Positions 8,545 through 19,099 of a DNA stretch of 64,000 nt are shown piece after piece. This DNA is from Pedobacter miscanthi (GTDB taxonomy: Bacteria > Bacteroidota > Bacteroidia > Sphingobacteriales > Sphingobacteriaceae). The stretch is from assembly GCF_003315595.1 (NCBI RefSeq), contig NZ_QNQU01000003.1, forward strand, positions 248,001 to 312,000. The letters run 5' to 3'. The translations under genes were made by a program, and so were the position numbers. How positions within the stretch are numbered: position 1 is the stretch's first letter; each line of letters starts with the position of its first letter. The notes under the pieces were generated by a model. It worked only from the letters and a program-made list of their open reading frames with translations. It did no database searches and had not been told where the DNA came from.

Positions 8545-11500
8545 ATGCGCCGTTATCTTTTGTTATTGTGCTGTATTTTAACGATTAAACTAATGGCCCA
8601 GCAGCCCACGCTGGAAAAGTTAATCGGTGTAGATCAGGGTTTATCCAATAGTTCGGTTAATGCTATATACCAGGATAAATCGGGTTTTATGTGGATGGGC
8701 ACACAGGATGGATTAAACCGTTACAACGGACACGATTTTAAAGTATACCGCCATCAGTTTAGCCAGCCCAACTCAATTGATGGAAATTGGATTGTTTGCA
8801 TAAATGGAGATACTGAAGGCAGGATATGGATTGGCAGCAGCCATGGCGCCAATGTTTATGACCCCATTTCCGATTCCTTTAACCATTTAAGTGTTGATGA
8901 CGGGCATCAGGTAAAACAGCTTGTATCGAATGTTACCGACATTAAAATAGACAGTTATGGAAATATCTTTATTACAACCACTAACTACGGCCTGTTGAAA
9001 TGTAATAAAGGAGAACTGATTGGACAAAGAATTCCATTGATAACCTCTAAATCTGCTCCGCAATATAACTTTCAGACATCGGCAATTGGTATCAGTAAAA
9101 AAGAGATGTGGATCACCGGCAGGAGCGTTGGCTTTTTAAGTTACGATTTTAAAAAAAATGTACTTTACCAGGTTGATAAACAGCTAAACAATAACAATGC
9201 ATTGGCTATAGATCAGCAGGGTAAACTTTGGCTGGGCAATGATGACGGCCTCTATTGTTATACCGATAAAAAATTAAAACAGGTTTACGCCAGCAAAAAC
9301 CGCATTGTTAATCTTTCCATCAGGGGTAATATCCTTTGGATAGCTTCGGATGGTGATGGCGTTTTAACAAAAAATACCACAGATTTAAACCCGCCGGAAG
9401 AACATGTTTTTCAGATAGGTGCAGAAAATTTGAGTAAGTCTATTTTTTCTGTTTTTCATGATAGGGATGGCCGCATGTGGGTGGGCACCCTTCGCCGTGG
9501 TGGTATTATAGAAGAGCCTGCTGCAACCGGCATCTGGAACTTTAAACAGTTGCCGGGCCTGGCCAATGCAATGGTTAATAAAGAGGTTCTTTCGCTTAGC
9601 GAAGATAAAAACCATAACCTGTGGATTGGTACCGATGGTTATGGCCTTTGTAATTTCAACCTCAAAACGCACCAGGTTAAAAATTTTACCACAAAAACCA
9701 ATCCGGCCATTACGAGCAATTATGTAACTTCTATTCTGACTACTGCTGATGAAAAGGTTTGGTTAACCACCTGGGGTGGCGGTGTGCTGCACTATAATCC
9801 TTCTGAAAACAGATTTGAGCATTACAGCTGTATTAACCCCCAAACAGGAAAGGAGGACCGTAATACCTGGAAACTCTTTCTCGATAAGAAAAATACCCTT
9901 TGGATAGGAACCTGTTTAGATGGTGCTACATATACTTATGATGTTGCTAAGAACAAAATGCTGTGTTTCGATCCTAAACTCATTAATGTCCTCTGTTTTT
10001 TCGAAGATCCCACTGGTCAGTTATGGGCCGGAACGTATCATGCCCTGATTAAGGTGGATAGGGTAAATAAAGCACATCAATATTTTTTTACTGGTTTTGC
10101 TGTAAGGGATATCCGGAGCAATGGAAAACAAAAATTATGGATTGCTACCGAAGGAGCAGGATTACAGCTGTTTGATACACAAAAGCATAGTTTTACCCGC
10201 TATACAGAAACCGAAGGCCTGGCAAATAATGCCGTGCTAAAAATAATCGAAGATAAACAGGCCAATTTGTGGATCAGCACGTTGGGAGGGATATCTATAT
10301 ATAATCCCTCAACCAACAGGTTTAAAACGGTTAATGCAGAAACAGGCCTGCTCAGTAACGAACTTTCATATAACGCAGCCCTAAATCTCAGTTCGGGCGA
10401 AATGGCATACGGGAGTATAAAAGGTTTAAATATGATCAATCCGGGCCATTTTAAAGATTATAAGAAGCACCGCAATATCTATTTAACCGATATTACGATT
10501 AATAACCTACCTATTGCCGAACAACAGCAGTACATTACCGGAAAAACCGCAGATAAGATTTTAGCCATAAAAATACCCTATAATGAAGCCACGGTGGCAT
10601 TAAATTTTATTTCGCCAAAATATGCCAACCAAACCGGCTGGTCTTACGCATATTATCTACAGGGATGGGATAAAACCTGGAGTTTAAATAATAAAAATAC
10701 AGGTGCGGTGTATAACCGTTTGGCTGAGGGTACTTATTACTTTAAGGTTAGGCTTGGTGAGCAGGGAAATATTGCCGATAATACCACAACCTTGTTAACC
10801 ATTGTGGTAATGCCTCCATTTTACCGTACCTGGTGGGCCTATCTTTTTTATCTTGCTTGTATAAGCGGGTTAATTTATGTCTATATCCGGTACCGTTCGC
10901 GGCAGATCCGCATGGCTTATGAAGTCGATTTTGCTAAACTCCAGGTAAAACAGGAAAAAGAACTTAATGAGAAAAAACTCACTTTTTTTACCAATATATC
11001 GCATGAGTTTAGAACGCCCCTCACCCTCATTATCAACCCGATTAAAGAACTGCTCGAAAATTTCGACCAGTTGGATGTAAAAAGGGAACTGAATACCATG
11101 TTGAGGAATTCTAAGCGTTTGTTAAATTTAATCGATCAGTTACTGGGCTTTAGAAAACTGGAAAATGAAAGTCAGAAACAAAAAATCTACCCAGTTAATT
11201 TTCACGCCTTATGTGAAGAGGTATTTAAATGTTTCGAGGGGGCTGCATCTTCAAAAAATATAAACTACCACTTCATTTCCCATAATCCCAATCTTATTTT
11301 ATATGTAGACTACGAAAAAATAGAAATCTGCATTTTTAACCTGCTTTCAAATGCCTTTAAGTATACACCGGTAAATGGTGAGATCTGGCTTGAAGTAGTT
11401 GAACTCGAAACAGAAGTAGCGGTTAAGGTTATAGATAGCGGGGAAGGCATATCAGATGAAAATACCGGAAAAATATTCGACAAATATTTCCAGGCTGAAA

Positions 11501-12582
11501 ATAAATTTACCGGATCGGGGTTTGGTATCGGGTTATACCTGGTAAAAGAGCTTGTATCTGCACATCAGGGTCGGGTTTCTTACCTGCGTGAAAACAGGCA
11601 GACCATTTTTACCCTTACACTTAAAAAAGGATTGGCCCATATAGAAATCGGAACGCTTGTAGATGCCCCACCTGCTAAACCTGATTTATCCAGCCTGGTT
11701 TTTGATGGTGAAGTAGTAGAAGAAAAAGAAAATGCTGCAATCATCGATTTTCAGCTAACTTCAGCCAGTTTCGTAACCGACAAAAAAACAATCGTGGTGG
11801 TTGATGATGATCAGGAAATCAGGGATTACCTTAAAAGATTACTTCAGGATCAATATACTGTTAAAGTAGCAGAGGACGGTTCAAGTGGTTTGCAGATAAT
11901 TAAAGAATGTATACCCGACCTGGTGATTTCTGATATTTTTATGAAAAACATGAACGGTGTGGAGCTTTGCCAGCATGTTAAAAGTGACAGCGCATTAGAG
12001 CATATTCCGGTAATATTGTTAACTGCTACAACATCGGCCGATTCTAAATTAACAGGGATAGAATGCGGGGCGGATGATTACATTACAAAGCCGTTTGAAA
12101 ATAAACTTTTGTTGGCCCGTATTGAAAATATCCTTAAAAACCGGAGTAAACTTCAAAAATATTTTCTTGATACCATTACGCTGAATAATAGTCCGGGCAA
12201 AGTGCCTGCCGATTTTAGTTCCTTTTTAGATCAATGCATTAAATTTGTAGAAAAACACATTAACGACAGCGAATTATCCATTAATGCATTGGCTTACGAA
12301 ACGGGCCTCAGCCATTCGGGTTTGTACCGGAAAATCAAACGTATTTCCGGATTATCGATTAACGCTTTTATCCGCTATATCCGTTTGCGCCGCGCAGCAG
12401 TAATATTGTTAACCAGCGATGCCAATATTAACGAGGTTGCCTTTCAGGTAGGTATAAATGATATTAAACATTTCCGTACCCAGTTTAAAAAAGTATTTGG
12501 CCTTAACCCTTCCGCTTACGTAAAAAAATACAAAGGTAAGCTTAATCCCAATCTGCAATCAATAACCAACGGCTCAAACTAA
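8545..12582 (+). CDS. Hybrid two-component system regulator (HTCS)
   Basis: This 1345-residue single-chain regulator has a signal peptide, then a periplasmic sensor made of many Reg_prop beta-propeller repeats (WIGTxxGL-type motifs such as MWMGTQDGLNRY), a Y_Y_Y domain near residues 690-750, and one transmembrane helix near 765-785. The cytoplasmic part has a histidine kinase (H-box ISHEFRTPLTLI, His820; NLLSNAFKYTP; DSGEGI; GFGIGLYLV), a receiver domain (VVVDDD, Asp1130 in ISDIF, Lys in ITKPF) and an AraC-type helix-turn-helix at the end. HTCS proteins sense oligosaccharides in the periplasm and switch on polysaccharide-use genes. The SusCD pair downstream and GH43-like gene upstream are likely targets. 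Confidence 0.95.
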   Translation: MRRYLLLLCCILTIKLMAQQPTLEKLIGVDQGLSNSSVNAIYQDKSGFMWMGTQDGLNRYNGHDFKVYRHQFSQPNSIDGNWIVCINGDTEGRIWIGSSHGANVYDPISDSFNHLSVDDGHQVKQLVSNVTDIKIDSYGNIFITTTNYGLLKCNKGELIGQRIPLITSKSAPQYNFQTSAIGISKKEMWITGRSVGFLSYDFKKNVLYQVDKQLNNNNALAIDQQGKLWLGNDDGLYCYTDKKLKQVYASKNRIVNLSIRGNILWIASDGDGVLTKNTTDLNPPEEHVFQIGAENLSKSIFSVFHDRDGRMWVGTLRRGGIIEEPAATGIWNFKQLPGLANAMVNKEVLSLSEDKNHNLWIGTDGYGLCNFNLKTHQVKNFTTKTNPAITSNYVTSILTTADEKVWLTTWGGGVLHYNPSENRFEHYSCINPQTGKEDRNTWKLFLDKKNTLWIGTCLDGATYTYDVAKNKMLCFDPKLINVLCFFEDPTGQLWAGTYHALIKVDRVNKAHQYFFTGFAVRDIRSNGKQKLWIATEGAGLQLFDTQKHSFTRYTETEGLANNAVLKIIEDKQANLWISTLGGISIYNPSTNRFKTVNAETGLLSNELSYNAALNLSSGEMAYGSIKGLNMINPGHFKDYKKHRNIYLTDITINNLPIAEQQQYITGKTADKILAIKIPYNEATVALNFISPKYANQTGWSYAYYLQGWDKTWSLNNKNTGAVYNRLAEGTYYFKVRLGEQGNIADNTTTLLTIVVMPPFYRTWWAYLFYLACISGLIYVYIRYRSRQIRMAYEVDFAKLQVKQEKELNEKKLTFFTNISHEFRTPLTLIINPIKELLENFDQLDVKRELNTMLRNSKRLLNLIDQLLGFRKLENESQKQKIYPVNFHALCEEVFKCFEGAASSKNINYHFISHNPNLILYVDYEKIEICIFNLLSNAFKYTPVNGEIWLEVVELETEVAVKVIDSGEGISDENTGKIFDKYFQAENKFTGSGFGIGLYLVKELVSAHQGRVSYLRENRQTIFTLTLKKGLAHIEIGTLVDAPPAKPDLSSLVFDGEVVEEKENAAIIDFQLTSASFVTDKKTIVVVDDDQEIRDYLKRLLQDQYTVKVAEDGSSGLQIIKECIPDLVISDIFMKNMNGVELCQHVKSDSALEHIPVILLTATTSADSKLTGIECGADDYITKPFENKLLLARIENILKNRSKLQKYFLDTITLNNSPGKVPADFSSFLDQCIKFVEKHINDSELSINALAYETGLSHSGLYRKIKRISGLSINAFIRYIRLRRAAVILLTSDANINEVAFQVGINDIKHFRTQFKKVFGLNPSAYVKKYKGKLNPNLQSITNGSN

Positions 12583-13040
12583 TTTGTATGTTTATTCGCT
12601 GCTGAAATTTCAACAAATAGATATAAAAACCTGTTTTTTAGCCCTAAAAGGAATAAAATATAAGAATTTGACCCCTTTTAATATCAATTTGTACCACCTC
12701 TGCTTTTCTTTTTGTTTGCTTATTTGTAAAGTATTTTAGACAAGATAGCGCTTATCTGTAATGGCGCTATCAGTTTTACGATCAGCAAATAACCAAATTT
12801 AACACTTTATGAAAACAGGTATCACTGCAAAGCTTTTCAGCAGTCCTAAAATCTCACTACGCTTATTTTTCCGGCACCCGTATGCTCACTGTGGTTTTTA
12901 GTTTAAAAACACCGTTCAGAACCTGCCATATTCCTGCCTGCAATAACCGGAAATAAAGTAAGGGGATATCAGTTCCTTAAAACGATAAGTGAGGGTAGAA
13001 TCTCTAAATAATTAAACCAACCAAACTAAATGATAACAAA
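12583..13040 (+). promoter_or_regulatory. Long leader region upstream of susC
   Basis: These 458 bases separate the regulator from its presumed target. They contain AT-rich DNA with TTATTTGTAAAG near 12719, which only partly fits a -7 box, a short open frame at 12809-12901 and no clear terminator. The HTCS binding site should lie here, but I cannot identify a repeat that marks it. Confidence 0.4.
12809..12901 (+). CDS. Possible 30-residue upstream ORF before susC
   Basis: An ATG in the A-rich context ACACTTT ATG opens 30 codons (beginning MKTGITAKLF, ending HCGF) and stops at TAG 12899-12901, 139 bases before the susC start. It is basic and Arg/Phe-rich (RLFFRHP). A second short ORF sits in the same relative place before the other susC (50478). 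It may be a leader peptide or chance; there is no homology argument. Confidence 0.2.
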   Translation: MKTGITAKLFSSPKISLRLFFRHPYAHCGF

Positions 13041-16000
13041 ATGAAGAAAATTTACTTTTTAAGTATTCTACTGCTTTTGGCCGCTTACACGTTTGCCCAA
13101 ACGGGCATTTTGCTGAGTGGAAAAGTTGTAGATACAAATAAATTGCCCTTAGAAGGGGCAACCATACGGTTAAAGGGTACAAATGTTGCTACAATAACCA
13201 ATAAAACAGGGGAGTTTAAGATCAACGCTACTTCTGCAGGTACTTTAACTATTTCTTACAGCGGTTTTGTAACCAAAGAAATCAACTTTACCCAAAGTGG
13301 TGATGTTGGTATGGTAATTTTAGAGGATGATCATACCAAGTTAGATGAGGTAGTGGTTGTGGGTTATGGTACAGCGAAAAAAGCTTCTTTAACCGCAGCA
13401 ATTTCCACCATAAAAGGTGATGCTATTGCCAAACAGCCTGTTGGCGATTTATCAAGCGTTTTGGCAGGCAGGGCACCCGGCGTAATATTTACCCAGCCCA
13501 GTGGCCAGGCCGGTAACGATGCGGCTACTATCAGGATCAGGGGAGCTGCAACAACCGGTAACCAACAGGCTCTTTATATTGTTGATGGTATTCCCCGAAA
13601 TTACAACCAGCTAAATCCGTCTGATATTGAATCGATTACCTTGCTAAAGGATGCAGCTGCGGTTGCACCTTATGGCTTGGCAGGTGCTAATGGTGTAATT
13701 TTGGTGACCACCAAACGCGGTAAAATTGGTACTCCAAAATTAAGTTACGACGGTTGGGTAGGCTGGCAGTCTCCAACGGTAATTACCGAACTGGTTAATT
13801 CTTATCAGTTTGCCACGATGAAAAATGCAGCAGCGGTAAATGATGGACTTACTCCTCCATATACTGCCGATGAACTGAGAAAATATCAGGATGGAAGCGA
13901 CCCTGATGCTTATCCAAATACGAATGCTTTTAGAGATATCCTTAAAACAAATACTTTACAATCCAGTCATAGCTTATCACTCTCAGGAGGTTCGGATAAA
14001 GTAACCTATGCAATGGGTTTGGGTTATTATTATCAGGATGGCGCATTGCCGAACCTAAATTATAAACGTTATAACGTTTCGGGTAATTTACAGGTAGAAG
14101 CTACTAAAACCACTAAGGTAGAGCTTGCTTTAAATGGCCGTGTTGAAGACCGTAACCTTACGGCTGATGGTTTGAACACTACTGATGCCTTTAACTCCAT
14201 GGCTATTATCAGACCGAACGATCCTCAGGAAGCTTTGGTGTATAGCAATGGCTTACATACAAAAACTTATGCCAGGTTTTATGATAATGAAAGTTACCAG
14301 AAAATTACGGGCAATGTTTTATTAAGTCAGTTTTCTATCGAGCAGAAACTGCCCCTAAAAGGTTTGAGTGTAAAGGCTGTTGCTGCTTATGATTTTAACC
14401 CTACCGATCCTTATAGTAACACTAATGACAATCCTAACCGGGGATCGAGCATTATCCAGAGTTTTAGGCGTTCATGGAATAAACCTTATTCCTATTATAC
14501 ACTTAATTTAACCCAAAGGCCACTGGTATATGAAAAGTTTACGCCTACAACGCTGCCTTCCTTTTCTGAAGAATATCACCAAACCCAGGCTTTTACCTAC
14601 CAGGGATACGTAAATTATGCCAACAATTTTGGCAAAAGTGCTGTTACGGGCTTATTGGTATTCGAACTGAGAAATAGTAAATCTTTAGCATTTAGTGCCG
14701 GTAGAAATAATTATAATGTTCCCATTCCCGAATTATTTGCAGGCAGCAGTGTAGCCACAGATTTATCGAACGATGGAAGTTCGGGGCAAACCAAACAACG
14801 TTCTTTGGTATACAGGGCCACCTATGCTTATGATAATAAGTACCTGTTTGAGGCTGGTGGCCGTTACGATGGTCACTATTACTTTGCACCAGGACATCGT
14901 TTTGGGTTTTTTCCTGCAGTTTCTGTGGGTTGGCGCTTGTCTGAAGAAAGTTTCATGAAAAACATCACCTGGCTGAGCAACTTAAAACTAAGAGCATCTT
15001 ACGGCATATCAGGTCAGTTGGCCGGTAGTCCTTTCCAATACCAGTCTGCCTATAGTATTTATGGCAATGCGGCTATATTGGGTGGATTGGGCACGCAGGG
15101 TTTATTCGAAAATACCCAGGCCAATCCTAATATTACCTGGGAAAAGGCCAAAAAAATGGATATAGCTATTGAAACCAGTATTCTGAAAGGTCTTTTTACC
15201 TTCGAATTTGATTATTTCTCGGAAAAAAGAAATAATATGCTGGTTACGCCTAATTTAACAGTGCCTGTAGAATATGGTATCGGTATTTCGCAGGTAAATG
15301 CTGGTGCCATGAGTAATAAGGGATTTGAATTTAGCATCGGAACTAATTTTAGCCCGGCAAAAGACCTTAATATCGCTATTGATGGCAATTTCACCTATGC
15401 TAAAAACAAATTGGAACAGGTATTTGAAACCAACGATACCTTTAACAATCCTAACAGGAGAAAAACAGGCAGGGCATTAGATACCCAGTTTGGTTATCAG
15501 GCGCTCGGATATTTCACCGCTGCAGATTTTGATGGATCGGGTAATTTAAAACCTGGGATCGCTACTCAGCCATGGGGAACCGTTCATCCCGGAGACCTGC
15601 GTTATCAGGATACCAATGGAAACGGCAAAATAGATGTAGATGACCAGGTAGAGATCGGAAAGCCAAATTATCCGGCAATAGTTTATGGTTTTTCACCAAC
15701 CATTACCTATAAAAATTTCCAGTTATCTCTTTTATTTCAGGGAGCGGCACAAAAAAGCATACAACTAGGTCAGGATGCGGTTTGGCCTTTCTTTAACGGC
15801 AGAAGTGCTCCAATCACGGCAATCGATTATTGGACACCCGATAATCCTAATGCGGCAAGTCCGAGAATAACCAGTTCACCAGCCAATAATAATATGCAAA
15901 CCTCATCCTGGTGGCAGCGCAGCACCGCTTATTTGAGGCTTAGAACCGGGAATTTCAGTTATACATTGCCCTCGCTTGTTTCTAAAAAAATTGGCATGAG

Positions 16001-16142
16001 TTTAACCAAAATCTATGTATCAGGTCAGAATTTGATTACCTGGACACCTTTAGAAAACTTCGATCCCGAAATCAGCAACAACAGAGGAGGTTATTTTCCG
16101 ACGATGAGATCAATTACAATTGGTTTAAACGCACAATTTTAA
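13041..16142 (+). CDS. SusC/RagA-family TonB-dependent outer-membrane transporter
   Basis: This 1033-residue protein has a signal peptide (MKKIYFLSILLLLAAYTFAQ), then a carboxypeptidase-regulatory-like domain (LSGKVVDTNKLPLEGATI), the TonB-box-like DEVVVVGYGT, a plug domain with the SusC signature (IRGAATTGNQQALYIVDG; GANGVILVTTKRG), and a 22-strand barrel ending in a typical aromatic terminus (TIGLNAQF). It imports oligosaccharides across the outer membrane together with its SusD lid, using TonB energy. It lacks an STN domain, which fits control by the HTCS rather than by a sigma/anti-sigma pair. The susD gene starts 22 bases later. Confidence 0.95.
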   Translation: MKKIYFLSILLLLAAYTFAQTGILLSGKVVDTNKLPLEGATIRLKGTNVATITNKTGEFKINATSAGTLTISYSGFVTKEINFTQSGDVGMVILEDDHTKLDEVVVVGYGTAKKASLTAAISTIKGDAIAKQPVGDLSSVLAGRAPGVIFTQPSGQAGNDAATIRIRGAATTGNQQALYIVDGIPRNYNQLNPSDIESITLLKDAAAVAPYGLAGANGVILVTTKRGKIGTPKLSYDGWVGWQSPTVITELVNSYQFATMKNAAAVNDGLTPPYTADELRKYQDGSDPDAYPNTNAFRDILKTNTLQSSHSLSLSGGSDKVTYAMGLGYYYQDGALPNLNYKRYNVSGNLQVEATKTTKVELALNGRVEDRNLTADGLNTTDAFNSMAIIRPNDPQEALVYSNGLHTKTYARFYDNESYQKITGNVLLSQFSIEQKLPLKGLSVKAVAAYDFNPTDPYSNTNDNPNRGSSIIQSFRRSWNKPYSYYTLNLTQRPLVYEKFTPTTLPSFSEEYHQTQAFTYQGYVNYANNFGKSAVTGLLVFELRNSKSLAFSAGRNNYNVPIPELFAGSSVATDLSNDGSSGQTKQRSLVYRATYAYDNKYLFEAGGRYDGHYYFAPGHRFGFFPAVSVGWRLSEESFMKNITWLSNLKLRASYGISGQLAGSPFQYQSAYSIYGNAAILGGLGTQGLFENTQANPNITWEKAKKMDIAIETSILKGLFTFEFDYFSEKRNNMLVTPNLTVPVEYGIGISQVNAGAMSNKGFEFSIGTNFSPAKDLNIAIDGNFTYAKNKLEQVFETNDTFNNPNRRKTGRALDTQFGYQALGYFTAADFDGSGNLKPGIATQPWGTVHPGDLRYQDTNGNGKIDVDDQVEIGKPNYPAIVYGFSPTITYKNFQLSLLFQGAAQKSIQLGQDAVWPFFNGRSAPITAIDYWTPDNPNAASPRITSSPANNNMQTSSWWQRSTAYLRLRTGNFSYTLPSLVSKKIGMSLTKIYVSGQNLITWTPLENFDPEISNNRGGYFPTMRSITIGLNAQF

Positions 16143-16164
16143 TCGATTATAAAACATAAATACG

Positions 16165-17862
16165 ATGAAATTAGTTAAAATTACTTTAATATTCGGGCTG
16201 TTTGCCATGTTAAACGCCTGCAAACGCGACGATTCGCTTAATGTAGAAAATCTTTCGGCAGTATCCAACGAAACTACCTGGGCTTCTGAATCAACCGCCG
16301 ACCTTTTCTTAAATGATATTTATGGCACCCTCCCCGATCTCTATAATGGTGTGTTCGACCCCATAGAAAATTGGTCTGATAACTCGATGTGCGGTTTTAA
16401 CTGGACCACAACAGCCAATGCCATGCGAACCTTAAATACTTTAACACCTACTGCTGAATTAGGGATCAACTGGAATGGCCCGGGTGGACAATGGATGTAC
16501 TGGAATAATTTATATCGGAATATCAGAAAAACCAATATCTATATTACCAATGTAGCAGATGCTCCGGCATTATCTCAAGCCTATAAAGATAAACGTTTGG
16601 GTGAAGCCTATTTTTTTCGGGCCTTTAATTATCATTATTTGTGGATGTTGTATGGTGGTATTCCATTGATCAGTAAACCTGATAATACCGCAACAGATGC
16701 TGATGTAAACCATCCGAGGGCCAGTTTTGATGATACCTATAAATTTATAATCGCAGATTTGGATGCAGCAATAAAGACATTGCCCACAAATAATGGTAAC
16801 TCTGGTCATGGCCGGATTACCCTTGGCGCTGCACTGACCTTAAAAAGCTGGGTAGAATTGTTTTATGCGAGTAAACAGAATAACCCTTCAAATGACCTTA
16901 GCCGCTGGGCTGCTGCGGCTGCCGACGCAAAAAAGGTAATGGCTTTAGGTTATAGCCTGTATCCAAAATATGATGAATTGTTTTTGCAAACAGGTAATAA
17001 TAATAATGAAGGTATTTTATACCGCGAATATCTGGCTGTAATTAAAGGTAGCAACGTAATAGGCTATCAGGGGCCTCAGAGTATCGGTTCTACCGTACTT
17101 TCATGGGGTGGGATGAACCCTACACAGGATCTGGTGGATGATTATGCCATGGCCAATGGTTTAGGAATAAACGAAAGCGGTTCAGGTTACGATCCGGCCA
17201 ATCCAAATGCCAGCCGTGAGCCGCGTTTTTATAAATCTATCGTATGCGATGGTTCTACCTTTGCAGGCCAGATATACAATACTTATACAGGTAAATTTAA
17301 CGGTGTTTCTGCAAATCAAACCATCGATTTATCTGATGCTAACGATAATACAAACACAGGTTATTCGATGCGCAAAAAGCTCGATACCACCGTTAACATT
17401 TTTCAATCTGGTGCGAGCGGACAGAATTATTATTTTTTCCGCTATGCTGAGGTGTTGTTAAATTATGCCGAAGCCCAGAATGAAGCGGCTGGTCCCGACG
17501 CTTCTGTATATGCCGCTTTAGATCTGATCAGAAACCGTGCAGGTATTCCAACGATCAGCGCTGTTTATCCGGGCCTCAGTCAGGATCAAATGCGTACTGT
17601 AATCAGAAAAGAAAGACGGGTTGAACTGGCTTTCGAGGATAAACGCTATTGGGACCTGATCAGGTGGAAAATTGCTGAAGTAAATTTAAACCGGACTGAG
17701 CATGCCATGTTGGTCGATGCATCAGGAAGTACCAAAACGTATAAAATTATTAATGCACCACGCGGTCAGAGAACTTTTGATGCCAGTAAAAATTACCTGC
17801 TCCCTATACCACAAAGTGCTATCAGCCAGAATAAATTATTGGTTCAAAACCCGGGTTATTGA
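16165..17862 (+). CDS. SusD/RagB-family nutrient-binding lipoprotein
   Basis: This 565-residue lipoprotein (lipobox LNAC) is the surface partner of the upstream SusC. It shows the SusD pattern: N-terminal TPR-like helices with AYFFRAFNYHYLWMLYGGIPL and a C-terminal RagB segment with RYAEVLLNYAEAQNEA, RKERRVELAFEDKRYWDLIRW and NYLLPIPQ. The family binds the glycan at the cell surface and closes over the SusC channel. Its ligand is unknown. It ends 35 bases before a good terminator, closing the SusCD unit. Confidence 0.95.
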   Translation: MKLVKITLIFGLFAMLNACKRDDSLNVENLSAVSNETTWASESTADLFLNDIYGTLPDLYNGVFDPIENWSDNSMCGFNWTTTANAMRTLNTLTPTAELGINWNGPGGQWMYWNNLYRNIRKTNIYITNVADAPALSQAYKDKRLGEAYFFRAFNYHYLWMLYGGIPLISKPDNTATDADVNHPRASFDDTYKFIIADLDAAIKTLPTNNGNSGHGRITLGAALTLKSWVELFYASKQNNPSNDLSRWAAAAADAKKVMALGYSLYPKYDELFLQTGNNNNEGILYREYLAVIKGSNVIGYQGPQSIGSTVLSWGGMNPTQDLVDDYAMANGLGINESGSGYDPANPNASREPRFYKSIVCDGSTFAGQIYNTYTGKFNGVSANQTIDLSDANDNTNTGYSMRKKLDTTVNIFQSGASGQNYYFFRYAEVLLNYAEAQNEAAGPDASVYAALDLIRNRAGIPTISAVYPGLSQDQMRTVIRKERRVELAFEDKRYWDLIRWKIAEVNLNRTEHAMLVDASGSTKTYKIINAPRGQRTFDASKNYLLPIPQSAISQNKLLVQNPGY

Positions 17863-17897
17863 TCATAAATAGTGCGCTCAGGTTTAATTGTTAATCG

Positions 17898-17932
17898 GTG
17901 GCAGTTTTCGGATAGAAAACTGCCGCTTTTTT
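17898..17932 (+). terminator. Intrinsic terminator after susD
   Basis: GGCAGTTTTC (17900-17909) pairs with GAAAACTGCC (17915-17924), extended by flanking G-C pairs, and is followed directly by six T residues. It lies between susD and the convergent GH18 gene and should stop the SusCD transcript. Confidence 0.85.
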
Positions 17933-17964
17933 ACGATTTAAAAAAGATGAAGGTGAAGTACAGT

Positions 17965-19086
17965 TTAAATCCCCTTTATGGTTTTATCGATCACATCCAA
18001 TAATCCGTCCGTATAGGCATCGTCGGTAAGTTCCCAAAACATGATACCATTTAATTTTTGATCGATTACATATCTGGTTTTTAATGAGATCGATTTAGGA
18101 TCATCAAAAGTGGCCAGATATTTTTTCTGCGGATTGTAATAATATGGCGCCTTGGCAGTATCATCCCAATAATAACTATAACCATTTTCAGTAGAAAACT
18201 GTTGTTTAAAGTTTTTGAAAGATACCCCGCTAAGAAATTTGGTTGGCTGATACAAACCCTGGTTGGCATCGGTGCTATTTTCGAAAATGCGGGCATAAAA
18301 TGCGGCACCTAAAGCTATTTTTTGTGCGGGTACACCTAATTTTATCAATGCTTTTACGCCATAATCGCCTGATAAATCCTGCTCGCTGGTAGAATACAGC
18401 GGCGAATGGTGACCACTTTTAACCGCATAACCACTTACCAGATCATAACTCATCAAATTAACGCGATTTACCAATGGCATCACCTTGTCCCATTCGAAGC
18501 AAGAATCGATACAGTTTTTAGTGCCACCTGCCGCGAAACTGATTTCGGCTTTTTTACCCAGCTTTTGGCGGAGTTCTTTTACCAGTAAAGTAAAATTATG
18601 TTTATCATCCAATGTATACCGATGTCCGGGATAGCCCACCACTGCCGGATATTCCCAGTCAAGATCGATACCATCGGCGTGGAAAAAGTCAAGGATTTCT
18701 TTTGTGGTTTTGGCAAAGGTTTTCCTTCCGTCTGCACGGCTGAAAACTTCCGAACATGGTGCGCAACCACTCCAGCCGCCAAGGGCAATCATTACCTTTA
18801 AATCGGGATTACGTTTTTTTAGTTCAACCATTTTGGTAATCAGGGCCGAATCTTTTGCCGATTTAATATTTAAACTATCACCTTTTAAATGCCCGAAACT
18901 ATAAATCAAATGACTTAATTTTTCGATCGGAAAGCTATCTATCACCGAATTATGGCCCGAGTAATAGGCAATAACATTGGGTTTAACTGTTTTCTGAGCT
19001 TTTAACTGAATGCTCAAAATCGACAACAAAATTATAACCGTTATGCGGAGCAGAACAGCAGGTGGAATAAGCGTTTTTTTATACAT
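17965..19086 (-). CDS. Secreted GH18 glycosidase (chitinase-like)
   Basis: This 373-residue protein has a signal peptide ending near QLKAQ. It is a family-18 glycoside hydrolase: beta-strand 3 motif MIALGGWSG, the catalytic DGIDLDWE (residues 138-145, Glu145 the proton donor), LMSYDL on strand 6 and a C-terminal Trp in GIMFWEL. An internal segment with two cysteines (GCAPCSE) precedes the active site. GH18 enzymes hydrolyse chitin or release N-glycan chitobiose cores by substrate-assisted catalysis. It faces susD across a terminator and follows the SirB1-like gene by 13 bases, so it is likely co-transcribed with that gene. Confidence 0.92.
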   Translation of the reverse strand: MYKKTLIPPAVLLRITVIILLSILSIQLKAQKTVKPNVIAYYSGHNSVIDSFPIEKLSHLIYSFGHLKGDSLNIKSAKDSALITKMVELKKRNPDLKVMIALGGWSGCAPCSEVFSRADGRKTFAKTTKEILDFFHADGIDLDWEYPAVVGYPGHRYTLDDKHNFTLLVKELRQKLGKKAEISFAAGGTKNCIDSCFEWDKVMPLVNRVNLMSYDLVSGYAVKSGHHSPLYSTSEQDLSGDYGVKALIKLGVPAQKIALGAAFYARIFENSTDANQGLYQPTKFLSGVSFKNFKQQFSTENGYSYYWDDTAKAPYYYNPQKKYLATFDDPKSISLKTRYVIDQKLNGIMFWELTDDAYTDGLLDVIDKTIKGI

Positions 19087-19099
19087 AAGCTGGGATCAA

